Below, one piece after another: positions 1 through 9,077 of a stretch of DNA of 64,000 nt. The stretch spans positions 1 through 64,000 of the forward strand of contig CBFHMJ010000015.1 of the NCBI GenBank assembly GCA_965656875.1. Direction: 5' to 3'. Below the pieces are notes generated by a model. That model searched no databases. It was not told the DNA's origin and saw only the letters and a list, made by a program, of their open reading frames with translations. Made by a program: the position numbers and the translations under genes. The stretch comes from CBFHMJ01 sp965656875 (lineage in GTDB: Bacteria; Pseudomonadota; Gammaproteobacteria; Enterobacterales; Alteromonadaceae). Positions within the stretch are counted from its first letter, which is position 1. Each line of letters begins with the position of its first letter.

Positions 1-33
1 TGCCAGGTCCTCATTTATCCTGTAAGGATGTCA

Positions 34-60
34 GAAGCGCTGCCGGTCAGCGCTTTTTTT
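34..60 (+). terminator. Rho-independent terminator at window start
   Basis: A 7-bp perfect stem (AGCGCTG / CAGCGCT) with a 5-nt loop is followed directly by seven T. It should end a plus-strand transcript from a gene left of the window. Confidence 0.85.
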
Positions 61-302
61 ATGTCCGGTGTTTTATTCTGGCACTCCCTCCTTATTTACT
101 GTCTTGTCGGTTCCTTCATTCATTATGTTGACAGGCTGTCTGCTTTTACCGAGGCTGTTTTTTTAGTGGAAAGACAAATACCAGTGTTATTGCGTTGATA
201 AGCAATAACACTTTGCCGAGTACTTTAGGGTTGTAGCATTTGATTTGACTTGACTTGATTTGATTTGATGAAGGTGAAGTTGATAGATGGACATTAAAAT
301 CA
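61..302. other. Gene-free stretch with a pentanucleotide repeat
   Basis: No ORF with coding character lies between the first terminator and the stop of the minus-strand gene. The only structure is a run of 5-bp units TGAYT at about 241-270 (six units, T/C variation at one position). It lies just 3' of the minus-strand gene ending at 303. Confidence 0.5.
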
Positions 303-1436
303 TTAGTTAGCTGAGTTAGCTGCTTCTTTTAGTTTATCTGTTATGACTCGTTGATTGAGATTATCAATGAATGGTATTTGATTTGAGCGGTATATATTGT
401 GCTGCGTATCAATAGTAAATAGTTTTGCTTTGCCTGATGTTCCCCAAAACTTATTAAGTAGCAGCTGATCCTCCCCTGGAAATCGATTCAACTCGGCTGA
501 ACGATAGCGGATAATTTTTGTTGAAGAAGGGGATAACTGAGAAGATTGTTGGAATTTATCCATTTCCAGTTTCACATCAACATAGTTTTCTTTGTTTATC
601 TGTACGCGCATAAGGGCTATAGGTCTGAGGGATGTACTGCTTCTGCCAGCATTTGATGCGATCACCTCAACTTGAAACCAGGTATATTTTGCTTCCTGCA
701 TTTCTGCCAGCTTATTTAGTTGGGATTCGATACTACGTATGTTGTTCCGAAGGCTTTCAAGTCGCTCATTACTATCGTTGATAACATCATGAATGTCTTC
801 TTTTACATCAATCAGTAGTGCACTAAGCGCGGACAAATTGATAACTGGCTGAAGGTCTTTTGCATAGGTCATTTCTGAATAGTTACGTGTGAGTGCCAGA
901 ACCTGACTCTCATAATATTGCGCCTCAGTATCGTCAATATAGTTACTAAGATCCCAGCTTTTTAGTTCGCTAATTCTAAACTCAGCAAGTTGATTATTGT
1001 TGTTTGTAGGGTCTAAAAGGGCATCGATAGTCTTAATGTTCTTTTGCAGATTAGATTTCGTGATAGAAATGTTTTTCAGGTCTTGCTTGGCTTTTTCATA
1101 GGCCGTTTGCAGATCTGCAAGGGAGAATGTTGGATAGTCAATTTTATCTCCTTTGATGCCTTGTTGACTAAATTCGTATAACAGTTGTTGGTCGATGTAT
1201 GGCTCCAGTAGCAGGAGTTCATCAGTATCCAGAGATACCTGGAAGAAATCTGAATTGACTCGGTTGATGCCTGAAATCTCGATGGATACATCTGGTATGT
1301 CAACGTAATAAATTTGCCAAATGGGTATAGCCGCCGCAGATAGAATTCCCAGTAGAGTAATAGACAACGTTTTGATATGAGTTGTTGTTAGCTTTAATAG
1401 TTTCTTCAGAAGGGATGGTGACTTAATATCGTCCAT
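303..1436 (-). CDS. Membrane-anchored coiled-coil protein of unknown function
   Basis: Not recognised. The protein is about 377 residues. A short basic cytoplasmic tail is followed by one hydrophobic segment (about residues 24-46, rich in I, L, A) that ends in an aromatic-acidic stretch, so the rest is probably periplasmic. Two heptad-like regions, about 110-145 and 225-255, suggest coiled coils. The C-terminal third is mixed alpha/beta with many charged residues. No catalytic motif or cysteine pair is visible. The ATG at 1436 is preferred to a TTG two codons upstream, although neither has a strong ribosome site. It stands alone, reading away from speE with 140 bp between. The topology resembles single-pass envelope proteins that bind a partner in the periplasm, but this is only a topology comparison. 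Confidence 0.6.
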   Translation of the reverse strand: MDDIKSPSLLKKLLKLTTTHIKTLSITLLGILSAAAIPIWQIYYVDIPDVSIEISGINRVNSDFFQVSLDTDELLLLEPYIDQQLLYEFSQQGIKGDKIDYPTFSLADLQTAYEKAKQDLKNISITKSNLQKNIKTIDALLDPTNNNNQLAEFRISELKSWDLSNYIDDTEAQYYESQVLALTRNYSEMTYAKDLQPVINLSALSALLIDVKEDIHDVINDSNERLESLRNNIRSIESQLNKLAEMQEAKYTWFQVEVIASNAGRSSTSLRPIALMRVQINKENYVDVKLEMDKFQQSSQLSPSSTKIIRYRSAELNRFPGEDQLLLNKFWGTSGKAKLFTIDTQHNIYRSNQIPFIDNLNQRVITDKLKEAANSAN

Positions 1437-1575
1437 TGACAACAGCCTGTCAGGTTAGGTATGCAGTAACTTTATGAATTAACTGAGGCGAGTTCTCGGT
1501 TTAAGTCGTGATCTATTGTGGCAAAAGGAGGATCAGGTATGAAATCAACATTCATACCTGAAGGGGCAAGATTCG

Positions 1576-2430
1576 TTACAGTGCGGATTTCACAAATGGT
1601 GGAAGGGCCATTGCGCCCTCATGAATAGCTGGCGTGTAGTACAACGTGTTTAATTCAGATTCATTGAATGCATTTGTTCGTATTTGCTCAAAGTCCCCGG
1701 TTTTCTTTGCCATTGTGCATGACCACCACCCTGATGGATAGATCATCTGAGGGAACGTTAGTGTCTGTAAAGAATTAAAGCCTGAATCTTTCATGGCATC
1801 ACGCATATCTTTCATCAGAGGCAAATGCAGTAAAGGGGATTCACTTTGCTGAACGAGAATTCCGTCTGATCGCAGCGCTTTTAAACAACTTTGATAAAAC
1901 GCTCGATTAAATAGCCCTTCGCCTGGTCCAATGGGATCAGTGGAGTCGACAATAATTATGTCGATACTATCAGGTAGGGCATCGGCCATGAATTTGATCC
2001 CGTCATCAAACAGAATTGTTGCTCTAGGGTCATCATTTGATTCGCACAACTCAGGAAAATACTTTTCAGCCATACGAGTAACGACTTCATCGATGTCAAT
2101 TTGATGTGCTGTTTCAACACCTGGGTGTTTTAGCACTTCTCTTAGTGTACCGCAGTCTCCACCGCCAATAATGACGACATTTTTAGGGTTCGGATGTGAA
2201 AAGATAGCCGGGTGGCTCATCATTTCGTGGTAAATAAAGTTCTCTCGAGTGCTGACCATTGTACAGCCATCGATGATCATTAAATTACCAAACTCTTCGG
2301 TCTCGAATACTGTTACCTTTTGAAAAGGTGATTGAACCTCGTCGAGTTGGCGAGTAATTTTTAATGAGATTGCACTGCCTGTATCAGCAGCAATTTCTGT
2401 AAACCATTGATTTGGATTTATCGTAGACAT
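1576..2430 (-). CDS. speE: Spermidine synthase
   Basis: Transfers aminopropyl from decarboxylated S-adenosylmethionine to putrescine in the cytosol. The 284-residue length is normal for SpeE. The N-terminal beta domain is followed by the Rossmann fold with the glycine-rich nucleotide motif GGGDCG (residues 89-94; many homologues have G where this one has C), the acidic HQIDIDE strand, and the DSTDPIGP gate/active-site motif (about 162-169). Tyr and Gln residues typical of the polyamine pocket follow. It is divergent from speA, which makes the agmatine precursor of putrescine, so the pair is a polyamine module. speD and an agmatinase are not in the window. Aminopropyl-acceptor specificity cannot be told from sequence alone. 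Confidence 0.93.
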   Translation of the reverse strand: MSTINPNQWFTEIAADTGSAISLKITRQLDEVQSPFQKVTVFETEEFGNLMIIDGCTMVSTRENFIYHEMMSHPAIFSHPNPKNVVIIGGGDCGTLREVLKHPGVETAHQIDIDEVVTRMAEKYFPELCESNDDPRATILFDDGIKFMADALPDSIDIIIVDSTDPIGPGEGLFNRAFYQSCLKALRSDGILVQQSESPLLHLPLMKDMRDAMKDSGFNSLQTLTFPQMIYPSGWWSCTMAKKTGDFEQIRTNAFNESELNTLYYTPAIHEGAMALPPFVKSAL

Positions 2431-2641
2431 GCGTGTTTCTCTGTTTGTCGTAATAGGTTTTTCATCAGTTTTTAAGACTACGAAAGCCTGGGATTCCCGG
2501 CGTGACTGACTATATTAAGTACTTGTCCTGATACTGCTTTCAACCGTCTAAATTTCTTGCGGATTGTAAGCTAAATTTAGTGTAGGTGTTACAACAAATC
2601 ATGATTAAAATACTCCTCTTTTTATTTTGTCTCAGAAAGTA
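2431..2641. promoter_or_regulatory. Divergent speE/speA control region
   Basis: About 210 bp separate the divergent polyamine genes. It holds a perfect 10-bp palindrome CTAAATTTAG (2571-2580), and the half CTAAATTT recurs about 23 bp upstream (near 2548). No regulator can be named. Confidence 0.35.
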
Positions 2642-4519
2642 ATGAACAACGTCGAGAACGCTAAAGCTATCTTCAATATCGCTCAGTGGAGTGAGGGATA
2701 TTTTGATGTCAATGAACATGGAAGTGTTATTGCAAATCCTGCTCGGGCTGAGGGCTTTCACGGTATTGATTTATCCAGTTTAGTCGATGATTGCAAAGAG
2801 TTAGGTGTAAAACTGCCTGTTTTAGTTCGCTTTACGGATATCTTGCAAGATCGGGTAGATAATCTGGTTAGTGCATTTAGAAAAGCCAAAGAGGCAAGAA
2901 GCTATACGGGCGTATATACAGCGGTTTATCCAATTAAAGTAAATCAGCAGTATAGCGTTATTCGTAAATTGCTTAATCATCATAGCGGCAAGGTTGGTTT
3001 GGAGGCTGGGAGTAAGCCAGAGTTAATGGCAATTCTCGGGGTGTCTAATCGCCCGATAACAATTGTTTGCAATGGTTATAAGGATCGTGAATTTCTTCGC
3101 ATTGCTTGCCTTGGTCAGTTAATGGGACATCAGGTCACTGTTGTCGTAGAAAAGCTTTCTGAGTTAGATATGTTGTTGGATGTGGCCGAAGAAGCCGGTG
3201 TCTTTCCGTTCATTGGAGTTCGTATTCGTCTTAACTCGGTTGGAAAGGGAAAATGGCAAAATACAGGCGGCGAAAAAGGAAAGTTTGGTCTGTCAGTCAG
3301 CCAGGTATTACAAACAACAGCCAGATTAAAGCAGCGGAATCAACTTGATAAATTAAATCTGGTTCACTTTCACATTGGCTCTCAAGTCGCCAATATCAGA
3401 GATATCCATCAGGCCATCAACGAATGTGCTCGTTATTACGCAGAGCTTTATCAGATGGGATTGAATATTAAGACGGTTGATGTTGGTGGTGGTCTCGGTG
3501 TTGATTATGAAGGAAGTGGTTCTCGCTCGGCTTGTTCAATGAACTATACCGTCGATGAATATGCGCGGAATGTAGTGGCTGGATTCGCTGATGTTTGTCA
3601 GGCTGAGGGATTACCTCATCCCGATATCATTACAGAGTCAGGAAGGGCGTTAACTGCTCACCATGCGGTATTAATCACTGATGTTATCGACGTTGAGTAC
3701 GCGCCTGGGAATGGTGACATGCAGGAACCAGAAGCCAATGCTCCTGCTGTATTACGCGGGTTATGGGAAGCATGGATAGCAACGAATCCTCGCCGGGCGT
3801 TAGAGACCTACCATGATGCGGCACATTACTTTGGTGATGCTCACATGCAATTCGTGCATGGTGTTTTGGATATAACTCAATGGTCGCGAGTCGAGCAGAT
3901 GTATTTTGCTGTGTTGCAGAAGATACGTCGCTCACTCGATCCAGGAGTACGAGCTCATCGTGAAATTCTGGATGAGTTGAATGAAAAGTTGGCGGATAAA
4001 CTATTTGTTAATTTCTCTTTATTCCAGTCATTGCCTGATGTGTGGGGAATTGATCAGCTATTTCCAATTCTGCCGTTAACAGGTTTGAATAAACCATTGA
4101 CCGAGCGAGTAGTCATTCAGGATATTACGTGTGATTCTGATGGACAGATTCGTCAATATGCTGATGGAGCGGGCATTGAATCAACATTGCCGTTACCTCG
4201 TTATCAACCGGGTGATGATTATCTTATTGGTATGTTTATGATTGGTGCGTATCAGGAAATCCTGGGTGATCTGCATAATTTGTTTGGAGACACAGATTCT
4301 ATACATGTTGAGCTGACTAAAGACAGCTATAACATTACGAATGTGATCAAAGGCGATGCGGTATCTGATGTATTGCGTACTGTCCATATTAATCCGGAAG
4401 AATTGCTGGTTTCCTACCAGAAGCAATTGATGAAATTGGATATTAATGATGAACAGCGCAAGGCATATTTGGCTGAGTTACGAGAAGGTCTTGCTGGCTA
4501 CACTTATTTTGAAGGATAA
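2642..4519 (+). CDS. speA: Biosynthetic arginine decarboxylase (PLP)
   Basis: Converts arginine to agmatine, the first step of the arginine route to putrescine. The 625-residue protein has the SpeA fold-type III layout: a PLP barrel with the lysine in YPIKVNQQ near residue 90, the HFHIGSQ motif around residue 245, the glycine-rich DVGGGLGVDY stretch near 285 (PLP phosphate binding), and the C-terminal beta domain. The ORF can be extended five codons to a TTG at 2627, but no ribosome site lies before it. The ATG at 2642 has a weak AGAAAG upstream and is preferred. It is divergent from speE. A long AT-rich hairpin follows the stop codon. Confidence 0.95.
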   Translation: MNNVENAKAIFNIAQWSEGYFDVNEHGSVIANPARAEGFHGIDLSSLVDDCKELGVKLPVLVRFTDILQDRVDNLVSAFRKAKEARSYTGVYTAVYPIKVNQQYSVIRKLLNHHSGKVGLEAGSKPELMAILGVSNRPITIVCNGYKDREFLRIACLGQLMGHQVTVVVEKLSELDMLLDVAEEAGVFPFIGVRIRLNSVGKGKWQNTGGEKGKFGLSVSQVLQTTARLKQRNQLDKLNLVHFHIGSQVANIRDIHQAINECARYYAELYQMGLNIKTVDVGGGLGVDYEGSGSRSACSMNYTVDEYARNVVAGFADVCQAEGLPHPDIITESGRALTAHHAVLITDVIDVEYAPGNGDMQEPEANAPAVLRGLWEAWIATNPRRALETYHDAAHYFGDAHMQFVHGVLDITQWSRVEQMYFAVLQKIRRSLDPGVRAHREILDELNEKLADKLFVNFSLFQSLPDVWGIDQLFPILPLTGLNKPLTERVVIQDITCDSDGQIRQYADGAGIESTLPLPRYQPGDDYLIGMFMIGAYQEILGDLHNLFGDTDSIHVELTKDSYNITNVIKGDAVSDVLRTVHINPEELLVSYQKQLMKLDINDEQRKAYLAELREGLAGYTYFEG

Positions 4520-4522
4520 ATT

Positions 4523-4563
4523 AAATAACAAAGGATGGCTATTGTAGTCGTCCTTTGTTATTT
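4523..4563 (+). terminator. Hairpin after speA
   Basis: A perfect 13-bp inverted repeat (AAATAACAAAGGA / TCCTTTGTTATTT) with a 15-nt loop lies immediately after the speA stop. The T-rich 3' arm serves as a short U tract. The stem is AT-rich, so efficiency is uncertain. Confidence 0.6.
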
Positions 4564-4657
4564 CCGCACCTGTTTCCCGCTTTCTCATCTGATATAATCA
4601 CCACCTACTTTCTGTAGGGGTAACCATTCGTCACGCTTTATGCCTTGTGGAGGTTGA

Positions 4658-5557
4658 ATGCTAAGTTTTTTACCAGGCCCATTTCTTGGTGTCCTGTCCT
4701 TTATGATGTACACCATAAACACATTATTCTGGTTCCTGCCAATTTTCATTTTTGCCTTGTTCAAACTTATTCCTGTTTCTGTGCTCAGGCGTTTATTCGG
4801 CTATCTGGCTGATCGCTGTGCTTCAGGATGGGTAATCGTTAATACAGGTATACAGGTATTAACCAGTAAGACTCGATGGGATGTTGAAGGTGTCGATCAA
4901 TTTTCTTCAAAGGGCTGGTATCTGGTAATTGCAAATCATCAAAGTTGGGTTGATATACTGGTTTTACAGCGAGTATTCAGCGGACGGGCTCCATTTTTGA
5001 AATTCTTTTTAAAGCATGAGTTGATCTGGGTTCCTGTTCTTGGGATTGCCTGGTGGGCGCTCGATTTCCCTTTTATGAAGCGGTATAACAAGACATTGTT
5101 AAAGAAAAAGCCTCATTTAAAAGGAAAGGATATGGAAACAACACGCATTGCGTGTGAAAAATTCAAGGATAACCCGGTGAGTGTAATGAATTTTGTAGAA
5201 GGGACTCGTTACACTCACGACAAACATGGAAGGCAGAATAACCAGTTTGAACATCTATTGACGCCTAAAGCGGGTGGAATTGCGTTTGCTCTGGAAGCTA
5301 TGGGAGGGAATCTCAAAAAATTGTTAGACGTTACAATTCACTACCCGGGTGGTATACCGTCTTTTTGGCAGTTCTTGTGTGGCTCAGTAGAAAAGGTTGT
5401 GGTCAGAATTAATGTCAGACCGATTGATAATAGCCTGGTAGGTAATTATCAGACCGATATGGAATTCAGAAAGCATTTCCAGGCATGGTTGAATGAGATA
5501 TGGGTATCCAAGGACAATGTTTTAGTGGAACTCAATAAACATGGAGGCAACGTATAA
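4658..5557 (+). CDS. PlsC-type acyltransferase, YihG-like (first of tandem pair)
   Basis: A membrane 1-acyl-glycerol-3-phosphate acyltransferase-family protein of 299 residues. The N-terminal hydrophobic stretch (about 8-45) anchors it to the inner membrane. The catalytic H-X4-D motif is NHQSWVD (H94, D99), and the acceptor/phosphate motif FVEGTR lies at 179-184. The KGKDMETTR stretch between them is typical of the YihG/YcfB-like branch. A GGAGG site 5 nt upstream supports the ATG. Its stop overlaps the start of the next gene by one base (TAATG), so the two are translationally coupled. Likely role: setting acyl composition of phospholipids. The exact donor and acceptor are inferred from family only. 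Confidence 0.88.
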   Translation: MLSFLPGPFLGVLSFMMYTINTLFWFLPIFIFALFKLIPVSVLRRLFGYLADRCASGWVIVNTGIQVLTSKTRWDVEGVDQFSSKGWYLVIANHQSWVDILVLQRVFSGRAPFLKFFLKHELIWVPVLGIAWWALDFPFMKRYNKTLLKKKPHLKGKDMETTRIACEKFKDNPVSVMNFVEGTRYTHDKHGRQNNQFEHLLTPKAGGIAFALEAMGGNLKKLLDVTIHYPGGIPSFWQFLCGSVEKVVVRINVRPIDNSLVGNYQTDMEFRKHFQAWLNEIWVSKDNVLVELNKHGGNV

Positions 5558-6486
5558 TGTTATCTGCATTACCTTCGCTTTTACTGCTGGTGATCAACTT
5601 TCCACTGTTTTTATTTAATGTTGTGCTGTGGGGCTTTTTAATAACCGTATTTTCAATTATTAAAGCTGCACTACCGATCAAGCCAATTTCCAGGGTACTT
5701 ACTTTTATACTTCATGCTTGTTATCGAGCCTGGGCCTGGTGTAATCAACGAATTATGAATCTGACCAATGCGATCGACTGGCAGATAGAAGGTGCTGAAA
5801 ACCTTAAAAAGAATGGTTGGTATTTGCTGGTTGCTAATCATCAGAGTTGGATGGATATATTTGTTCTGACTCAACTTGCACTTTGGCGTATTCCTCCACC
5901 AAAGTTTTTTCTTAAAGAGTCTCTAAAGTGGGTGCCTTTAATTGGCAGTGGTTGCTGGGGACTGGATATGCCGTTTATGCGTCGCTATACACGAGCATTT
6001 CTTGAAAAAAATCCTCATCTGAAAGGCAAGGATATAGAAACTACACGCCGTTCATGTGAGAAGTTTAAGCATACACCAACGTCTATTATTAACTTTGTTG
6101 AAGGAACCCGAATCACGGCTGAAAAACAGAAGAATAGCCCTTTTACCTACCTGTTATCGCCACGGGCTGGTGGTATAGCATTTACATTGGCTGCAATGGA
6201 AGAGCAGTTTGAAGCGATGCTAAATATCACATTGATCTATCCCGGTTCTAATTTAATTTTTTGGGATATGTTAAATGGTCGTTTGAAGAAAGTGATTGTG
6301 CATATTGAAATGGTGCCAATGACGGAGATAGAGCAAGGCGATTATTTTAACGATGACGCATTTAAAGAAAAATTCCAACATTGGTTGAATGAACGCTGGC
6401 AGGAAAAAGATGCGTTAATTGCTCAAAAACTCCGTGAAGAGGAATCTGGTTCTCAAGTTTCTTCAGGGTTTATAAAGAACCATTAA
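5557..6486 (+). CDS. PlsC-type acyltransferase, YihG-like (second of tandem pair)
   Basis: A paralogue of the preceding gene: 309 residues, same N-terminal membrane anchor, H-X4-D motif NHQSWMD (H95, D100), FVEGTR motif and KGKDIETTR spacer. The first gene's stop and this gene's ATG share one base. Divergence is highest in the N-terminal anchor and C-terminal tail; the tail adds a charged extension rich in E and K. A local duplication is the simplest origin. Both copies keep all catalytic motifs, so both are probably active, perhaps with different chain-length or acceptor preference. Confidence 0.87.
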   Translation: MLSALPSLLLLVINFPLFLFNVVLWGFLITVFSIIKAALPIKPISRVLTFILHACYRAWAWCNQRIMNLTNAIDWQIEGAENLKKNGWYLLVANHQSWMDIFVLTQLALWRIPPPKFFLKESLKWVPLIGSGCWGLDMPFMRRYTRAFLEKNPHLKGKDIETTRRSCEKFKHTPTSIINFVEGTRITAEKQKNSPFTYLLSPRAGGIAFTLAAMEEQFEAMLNITLIYPGSNLIFWDMLNGRLKKVIVHIEMVPMTEIEQGDYFNDDAFKEKFQHWLNERWQEKDALIAQKLREEESGSQVSSGFIKNH

Positions 6487-6621
6487 GCGTCATAACTGGC
6501 GCTTTAATCTAATATATTCAACGTTATAAAGGCTAATAAACTTCAGTCGGTGTACTACTTCAAGTTATAGCACCTGATAACCGTCTATACTTGGCTCACT
6601 GATAATTAAAAATTAAATAGT

Positions 6622-7815
6622 ATGATTGAATCAATCCTCTCCTGGTCCGGTATGTCTGAAACGCTGGCCAATCACCCCGCAGCCCATTTTATGATTAGTG
6701 TGGCATTAGCAGCTGTTGTTGTTTTCGTTATATTGCTGGTGACCCGTCAGCTGGTTTTTACATTTGTATCGCATTCTTTAAAGCGTTTTAAGATTGCCCA
6801 GGATGAAGAATCTGCTAAAAGAGTCAGGCGATTTGCTCGTTATGTTGGGCATATGGCTGCTGCATCTGTTCTGATCATTATTGCCAGTTCTACTGTTGGT
6901 GAAGCAGAAACATCATCATGGTTACTGCGTTTATCCAATGTGTATTTTTATATCGCTATCAGTTTGTCTATATGTTCTTTTTTGAATGTTGTGCAGCAAG
7001 CATGGTTGACTAGTTCTAAATCAAAAAAAGCACCGGTAAAGGGGGCGTTTCAGGTCTTAAAACTCATTACCGTTATTATTATCTCAATTCTGATTATTGC
7101 TGAATTATTTGGTTATTCCCCGGCTTATTTACTCAGTAGTCTTGGGGCGGTTGCTGCCTTATTAATTTTAGTATTTAAAGACACTATTCTTGGTTTGGTT
7201 GCCGGGGTTCAACTCGCGGCTAATCGAATGATTGCTAATGGCGACTGGATTGAAATGCCGAAATATGGTGCTGATGGTGAAGTGTTAGAAGTTGGATTAA
7301 ACACCGTTAAAGTTCGTAACTGGGATCACACGATTACTACTATTCCAACCTACGCGTTGATCAGTGATTCATTCAAAAACTGGCGAGGTATGGAGCAATC
7401 TCAAGGACGAAGGATTAAGAAAGTACTTTGGATCGATGTTAATTCAGTTAAACCGGTTAAATCAGAGCTTCTGAAACAGGAATTCGCAACTGAGTCGCTA
7501 AATGAGTGGTTATCATTGTGTGCTGATAGTCATGAGTCAGGAAATATGACAAACCTGGGATTGTTCAGACGTTACGCTGATTACTATTTATCCATTCATG
7601 AAAATGTTAATCAGTCATTGACCTATATGATTAGGTTGCTACCTCTAAGTGAGTATGGGGTGGGCGTTGAAATCTATTGCTTTAGTCGAGAGAAAGCATG
7701 GAAACATTACGAACATATTCAGGCTGATATTGTTGAGCAGCTACTTGTAGCAATGACAGCTTTCGATTTGAGACCTTATCAAAGACCAATCAGTGAGTCT
7801 GTGCAATCTGCTTAA
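6622..7815 (+). CDS. ybdG: MscS-family mechanosensitive channel, YbdG-like
   Basis: A small-conductance mechanosensitive channel of 397 residues, matching the YbdG/MscM branch in length (about 415 in E. coli). Membrane segments lie near residues 22-45, 75-95, 110-125, 145-165 and 170-195. The last holds the pore helix pattern with small residues (SSLGAVAALLILVFKDTILGL). The cytoplasmic beta domain begins with GDWIEMPKYGADGEVLEVGLNTVKVRNWD, a strong MscS_beta signature. YbdG proteins protect against hypo-osmotic shock. It is a single gene with a weak ribosome site, downstream of the acyltransferases but probably on its own promoter. Confidence 0.9.
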   Translation: MIESILSWSGMSETLANHPAAHFMISVALAAVVVFVILLVTRQLVFTFVSHSLKRFKIAQDEESAKRVRRFARYVGHMAAASVLIIIASSTVGEAETSSWLLRLSNVYFYIAISLSICSFLNVVQQAWLTSSKSKKAPVKGAFQVLKLITVIIISILIIAELFGYSPAYLLSSLGAVAALLILVFKDTILGLVAGVQLAANRMIANGDWIEMPKYGADGEVLEVGLNTVKVRNWDHTITTIPTYALISDSFKNWRGMEQSQGRRIKKVLWIDVNSVKPVKSELLKQEFATESLNEWLSLCADSHESGNMTNLGLFRRYADYYLSIHENVNQSLTYMIRLLPLSEYGVGVEIYCFSREKAWKHYEHIQADIVEQLLVAMTAFDLRPYQRPISESVQSA

Positions 7816-8513
7816 CTTACTACTATTATGACTCTGGTTCTGTCAGTTGTATTTTTACTGGCAGATACCTGAATTATAAGTAAATATTAATTGATATTTT
7901 ATTTAGTATCCTGAACCTTGTCTCGATATTTGTTGAACAGTCAGTCTGTTTGATTCATGATTTTAAACCTCCGTGATCTCCTGCATATGTATTAATACAA
8001 TCTTCATTTCTTCAAATCATCATTCCAATTCATTATCTGCCCTGGCAGCTACAGTGTAAGCATTTTGACGTAAATAATGCTCCCGGTAGACGATTTTCTA
8101 AGGTTTTACGGGTGAGGTTTCATACCTCCATTTTGATAGTTGCTTTAGAAACAAGCTATATTAATTTCCATTTAGTTAACAAATAATTTAAAAAAAAACT
8201 TGCGGAATAGTTCCTCTTATGTAACATCAGCATCTCTAAAACATTTATATAACAAAAATAACAATAGTTTTAAAAGAGAAGTCAATTTATACGCTATTGA
8301 GTACCGTGTAATGAAACGGCTGGCTTTTGGGTTGAGTCAATCTGTATACGTTACAAGTACTTTGGTGCCCAATATCGATAATATTTAGTCTGTGGGGCTT
8401 GTTATTGGCAGGGTTTTGTAATTTCAATGTTTTTAAAATGTAAATCATTGGGTTTTACTCGACTTTGTTTGATGGGCTTTAACGCTGATTGGTTAAGGTA
8501 AGAGGACATTGTA
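7816..8513. other. Long intergenic region before the Aio-like operon
   Basis: Nearly 700 bp lacks a credible gene. A 62-codon ORF at 8200-8388 starts with TTG, has no ribosome site and low-complexity composition, so I do not call it. A small hairpin (GAGGT / ACCTC) sits near 8113-8127. No two-component regulator or aioXSR-like genes lie here. The region must hold the promoter and any operator for the downstream operon, but I could not identify either with confidence. Confidence 0.4.
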
Positions 8514-9035
8514 ATGACATCTGAACATCAGGAAACCGACACGCGACCGTGTATAAGTCGTCGTGCGTTTCTTCTGGCCGGAGCTTCTGTTGTCGCACTG
8601 ACATCATTTAATGGTCTGGCTGCTAACTTTGAAGTTAAGAAATACCCTCGTCTCAAAATCGCATCACTTTCCGACCTGGATGCCGGAGAGCCCGTCAACT
8701 TTCAATACCCTCCTGGTAATCCATACGGTACCAGTATGTTAGTCAAACTGAATGAAAAAGCCGGTGGCGGTGTAGGCAAAGACCAGGACATCGTTGCGTT
8801 CAATCAGCTTTGTACTCACATGGGTGGTCCTTTAGCTGGCACATACAAGAAAGAACACCAGGTTCTTGGTCCATGTCCATTCCACCTGACAACGTTTGAT
8901 TTAACTCGTCATGGCATGGTGGTGTCTGGACACGCTACTGACACACTTCCACAAATCATGTTGGAAGTTGAAGGTAACGATGTGTACGCCGTTGGCATCA
9001 TGGGTCTGATTTACGGTCATGCAACAGACGCGTAA
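8514..9035 (+). CDS. Rieske small subunit of an arsenite-oxidase-like enzyme
   Basis: A periplasmic [2Fe-2S] electron-transfer subunit, 173 residues, AioB/IdrB family. It begins with a Tat signal (SRRAFLLAGASVVALTSF, residues 15-32). The cluster ligands are C100-x-H102 and C121-x2-H124. The two cysteines that form the stabilising disulfide in many Rieske proteins are replaced by G (CTHMGG) and F (CPFH). A GG-containing purine site precedes the ATG. The catalytic subunit starts about 40 bp downstream in the same operon, and the small-before-large order matches aioBA. The partner probably co-exports on this Tat signal, since it has none. I leave the symbol blank because the substrate is uncertain. 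Confidence 0.85.
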   Translation: MTSEHQETDTRPCISRRAFLLAGASVVALTSFNGLAANFEVKKYPRLKIASLSDLDAGEPVNFQYPPGNPYGTSMLVKLNEKAGGGVGKDQDIVAFNQLCTHMGGPLAGTYKKEHQVLGPCPFHLTTFDLTRHGMVVSGHATDTLPQIMLEVEGNDVYAVGIMGLIYGHATDA

Positions 9036-9077
9036 TCAGTTGAATTTAATATTAGAAGTGTTGATGGAGAATAAGTG

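Noticed and set aside
8200..8388. 62-codon ORF in the gap before the Aio-like operon
   Set aside because: TTG start, no ribosome site and no recognisable protein character.
7816..8513. Second Moco riboswitch upstream of the Aio-like operon
   Set aside because: The motif blocks seen before moaA (GCCTCCCG and flanking helices) are missing; only a small hairpin is present.
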